Shown here: piece by piece, positions 61,816 to 64,000 of the stretch
Position numbering within the stretch: position 1 is the first letter of the stretch
Layout of the letters: every line of letters begins with the position of its first letter
Assembly (NCBI RefSeq): GCF_020687505.1
Contig: NZ_JAJEQT010000001.1
Direction: 5' to 3' (one strand)
DNA length: 64,000 nt
Source: Coprococcus_C hominis
GTDB lineage: Bacteria > Bacillota > Clostridia > Lachnospirales > Lachnospiraceae
The notes under the pieces: model-generated
The model's database searches: none
What the model was told of the DNA's origin: nothing
What the model saw: the letters and a program-made list of their open reading frames with translations, nothing else
Translations under genes and position numbers: made by a program

Positions 61816-61834
61816 GTCCGCCTCTAATTTGTAC

Positions 61835-61840
61835 ATTATA
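61835..61840 (-). promoter_or_regulatory. Possible -10 box for dacF
   Basis: TATAAT on the minus strand at 61835-61840, but the corresponding -35 (TTCATT with an 18-base spacer) is poor. If used, the dacF leader is about 120 bases and includes both hairpins. Confidence 0.3.
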
Positions 61841-61896
61841 CGAAACAACCTTGCAGAAAATGAATATAATAAGAAAAAGTGTGAAGGAGCATCTGT

Positions 61897-63735
61897 ATGT
61901 GTGGCATTGCGGGCTACTTTAACCCAGACCAGAACTATGCGGAAAATCCCAAGCAAAACTTTCATACACTGTCCCGTATGATCAATACGATGAACCACCG
62001 CGGGCCGGACACCTACGGTCATACCATCATAAATTCGTGCTGCCTTGCGCACACACGCTTGTCTATCATTGATCTCGAAAATGGCAGACAGCCCATGTCT
62101 TATACGAAGGACGGAAACACCTACTATATTGTATATAACGGCGAGATCTACAACTACAAGGAAGTAAAGAAAACACTGCTCCGGAAAAACTATACCTTTG
62201 AAACAAACTCCGATACGGAAGTCATCATCGCTGCGTTCTGTCATTACGGACCGGGCTTTGTCAAAGAATTAAACGGTATCTTCGCAATCGCCATCTACGA
62301 CAGCATGCGAAATACACTCTACCTCTACCGTGACCGCTTCGGTGTCAAACCACTTTATTATACGAAGACCGGCGATACACTCGTGTTCGCCTCGAGGATT
62401 GATACATTGTTTGAATACCCGCGCGTGCGTCCATGCATCGACATGAACAGCTTCAACGAGATCTTCTCCCTCGGACCGGCGAAGACGTACGGCAAAGGTG
62501 TATTCTCCGGGATCAAAGAGATCAAGCCCGGCGAATATCTGACCTACTCGCCGCAGTATATGACATCCCGGCTATACTACCGGATTGAGAGCCACCCGCA
62601 CACCGACAGCTACGAGGAAACGGTAGAGAAAACCTCATACCTGCTTGAAGACAGTATCCGTATGCAGATGGTGTCCGACGTTCCGATCTCCACCCTGCTT
62701 TCCGGTGGCGTGGACTCCTCGTATGTATCCGCCGTCTGCAGCCATTTCCTGCCGGAGGATACACCTCTTACGACGTACTCCTTCGATTATACCGACAATG
62801 CCGTTTATTTTCAGGCGAACAGCTTCCAGCCGAGTGAAGACCGGCCTTACGTTGATATCATGAAAGGCTATCTGCACTCGGATCATATCTACCTGACGTG
62901 TTCCTACACGCAGCTTGCCGATCTGCTCGAGGCATCCGTCGACAGCCGGTGTCTGCCAACGATGGCAGATGTCGATTCGTCGCTGTTATATTTCTGTGGG
63001 GAGGTTGCAAAACACCACAAGGTCACGTTGACCGGTGAATGTGCCGATGAGATCTTCGGCGGCTATCCGTGGTTTCACCGTGACGCCATGCTGCAATCAA
63101 CCACCTTCCCATGGACGATGGACATCTCCTTCCGCAAATCCCTGCTCCATCCGGAATTTGCCGCCAGCATGCAGATGGAAAAATATATCGCCAGAGCATA
63201 CCGCACAACACTCTCCGAAGTCGATATCCTGCCGGAGGAATCTCCACTCGATACGAAGAAACGCCAAATTGCCTATCTGAATATCCGCTGGTTCATGCAG
63301 ACGCTCCTCGACCGGATGGATCGCACGTCCATGCAGCACGGACTCGAAGCCAGAGTGCCATTCGCCGATTACCGTGTCATCGACTATGTATTCAATGTTC
63401 CTTGGTCGATCAAAGCCAAGGACGGCGTCCCGAAGAGCCTGCTCCGTGCCTGTGCCGCCAAATACCTGCCGGACACGATCATGAACCGTCCGAAAAGTCC
63501 TTACCCGAAGACCTATCACCCGGAATACGAACGTGTGCTTGCGAACCGCCTGCGCGAAGTCGTCACCGACACCGCATCGCCGCTCCGGAGCTATCTGAAT
63601 ATCCCTGCGGTGCTAAAGTTCCTCGACGAGCCAAAGGAATATGGAAAGCCTTGGTTCGGTCAGCTCATGGCCGGACCACAGATGATTGCCTACCTGCTCC
63701 AGGTCGACTACTGGATGCGGAAATATATGTTATAA
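61897..63735 (+). CDS. asnB: Asparagine synthase (glutamine-hydrolyzing)
   Basis: A 612-aa enzyme making asparagine from aspartate, glutamine and ATP (EC 6.3.5.4). The N-terminal amidotransferase begins MCGIAGYF with Cys2 as nucleophile, and has NHRGPDTYGH and VYNGEIYNYKE. The synthase half has the pyrophosphatase motif STLLSGGVDSSYVSAVCSH. ATG 61897 has AAGGAG at 7 bases. It is divergent from dacF and has a terminator. Codon use appears GC-richer than in earlier genes, as is the dacF end. Confidence 0.97.
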   Translation: MCGIAGYFNPDQNYAENPKQNFHTLSRMINTMNHRGPDTYGHTIINSCCLAHTRLSIIDLENGRQPMSYTKDGNTYYIVYNGEIYNYKEVKKTLLRKNYTFETNSDTEVIIAAFCHYGPGFVKELNGIFAIAIYDSMRNTLYLYRDRFGVKPLYYTKTGDTLVFASRIDTLFEYPRVRPCIDMNSFNEIFSLGPAKTYGKGVFSGIKEIKPGEYLTYSPQYMTSRLYYRIESHPHTDSYEETVEKTSYLLEDSIRMQMVSDVPISTLLSGGVDSSYVSAVCSHFLPEDTPLTTYSFDYTDNAVYFQANSFQPSEDRPYVDIMKGYLHSDHIYLTCSYTQLADLLEASVDSRCLPTMADVDSSLLYFCGEVAKHHKVTLTGECADEIFGGYPWFHRDAMLQSTTFPWTMDISFRKSLLHPEFAASMQMEKYIARAYRTTLSEVDILPEESPLDTKKRQIAYLNIRWFMQTLLDRMDRTSMQHGLEARVPFADYRVIDYVFNVPWSIKAKDGVPKSLLRACAAKYLPDTIMNRPKSPYPKTYHPEYERVLANRLREVVTDTASPLRSYLNIPAVLKFLDEPKEYGKPWFGQLMAGPQMIAYLLQVDYWMRKYML

Positions 63736-63750
63736 TCCATTGCATGAAAA

Positions 63751-63795
63751 AAGCAGAGGTTGGAGCGTTTCACTCCTTCCTCTGCGTTCTTTTAT
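63751..63795 (+). terminator. Terminator after asnB
   Basis: Plus-strand stem GCAGAGG-TT-GGAG / CTCC-TT-CCTCTGC with a 7-base loop, followed by GTTCTTTT. It is 15 bases past the asnB stop. Confidence 0.85.
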
Positions 63796-63803
63796 ATACA
63801 AAA

Positions 63804-63862
63804 TACACCCGATAAGGTATATTTTATTCTAATTCCCTTTGAATCATACCTTATCGGGTGTA
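63804..63862. terminator. Perfect 17-base inverted repeat between asnB and the edge gene
   Basis: Arms TACACCCGATAAGGTAT (63804-63820) and its exact complement (63846-63862), 25-base loop. It follows the minus-strand edge gene's stop and ends in ATTTTG, so it may be its terminator, although the loop is long and the T tract short. Confidence 0.55.
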
Positions 63863-63868
63863 AAAATG

Positions 63869-64000
63869 TTATTTCTTGATATACGTCTGCTTATTCGTCG
63901 TTACAACACCACCGTAATTGTTCGCCGGTGCAGCACCGCCCTTCGGTACAAGCACGATCTGGATACCCTCGAGACGCTTGCTGAGTCCTGCGGTTCCGGC
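63869..64000 (-). CDS. C-terminal end of a ChW-repeat-like secreted protein (partial)
   Basis: Only the last 43 codons are inside the window; the start is beyond the right edge. The sequence AGTAGLSKRLEGIQIVLVPK closely resembles the end of a clostridial hydrophobic-W (ChW) repeat (typically G-T-x-G-x-S-x-R-x-E-x-I-x-I). After it comes a Pro/Ala/Gly tail ending TNKQTYIKK. ChW proteins are secreted or wall-linked. No catalytic domain can be judged from this fragment. Confidence 0.65.
   Translation of the reverse strand, partial: AGTAGLSKRLEGIQIVLVPKGGAAPANNYGGVVTTNKQTYIKK

Noticed and set aside
63111..63815. A 234-codon plus-strand frame overlapping asnB in another phase
   Set aside because: It is in the +1 phase of the conserved asnB gene and runs past its terminator; rich in Arg, Pro and Ser as expected for an out-of-frame reading.

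Overview
The window reads as chromosome of an anaerobic, low-to-mid GC, spore-forming member of the class Clostridia, most likely Lachnospiraceae. This rests on gene content: the sporulation pair YqfC/YqfD, a protease-processed L27 with its Prp protease, short HisG with HisZ, Pta-AckA fermentation genes, a PFL (UPF0210)/ACT pair, the radical-SAM pair TIGR03960/TIGR03936 next to RNase G, and a ChW-type wall or secreted protein at the edge. No rRNA, tRNA, insertion sequence, prophage or CRISPR array was seen. Nearly every gene is on the minus strand; only lexA and asnB are on plus. Coding density is very high and no gene-free stretch reaches 300 bases.

Layout, left to right (transcription mostly runs right to left). 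1-2,300: a cut-off cytidylate-kinase-like gene with a consensus promoter, patatin-like lipase, 5-formyl-THF cyclo-ligase, DUF896. 2,326-10,571: proB, two flavoproteins, a BofC-like membrane protein, a DUF3048 lipoprotein, ybeY, phoH, and the sporulation genes yqfD/yqfC behind a sigma-E-like promoter. 10,692-18,649: rpsU (own promoter and terminator), clpP, alaS, a 44-codon membrane peptide gene, and the histidine genes hisI, hisB, hisD, hisG, hisZ. 18,843-19,469: lexA with a LexA-box-like operator, divergent from his and closed by a strong bidirectional terminator. 19,581-25,348: an unknown gene, an HD-GYP-type protein, rsfS, yqeK, nadD, yhbY, obg, rpmA, prp, rplU. 25,500-41,549: rng, the radical-SAM pair, PFL/ACT, MBL hydrolase, serine hydrolase, a RACo-like ATPase, ilvA, ftsY, smc, rnc. 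41,551-45,230: plsX, rpmF, ackA, pta. 45,365-53,014: a diguanylate cyclase, a large FtsA-like protein, coaE, polA and a zinc-finger anti-sigma-like protein. 53,096-57,997: ilvC, ilvN, metH, pnp. 58,021-63,735: L,D-transpeptidase, metallophosphoesterase, D,D-carboxypeptidase, asnB.

Most genes are housekeeping: translation and ribosome maturation (rpsU, rplU, rpmA, rpmF, prp, obg, yhbY, rsfS, ybeY, rnc, rng, alaS), amino-acid synthesis (his, proB, ilvA/ilvC/ilvN, metH, asnB), acetate formation, cell wall work and chromosome maintenance. I found no clear-cut new defence or mobile system. The points that deserve a second look are: a MetH without its reactivation domain in the same window as a RACo-type ATPase without its iron-sulfur domain; an FtsA-like protein with a 300-residue C-terminal extension translationally close to a diguanylate cyclase; a previously uncalled 44-aa membrane peptide directly before alaS; an HD-GYP protein with a shortened GYP loop and a TTG start; a structured leader before the D,D-carboxypeptidase gene; and tandem palindromes downstream of the radical-SAM-associated gene.

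Many starts were moved from the longest open frame to an internal codon with a good Shine-Dalgarno sequence; TTG or GTG starts are common (hisZ, ybeY, the HD-GYP gene, TIGR03936, alaS, pta, proB, the FtsA-like gene).
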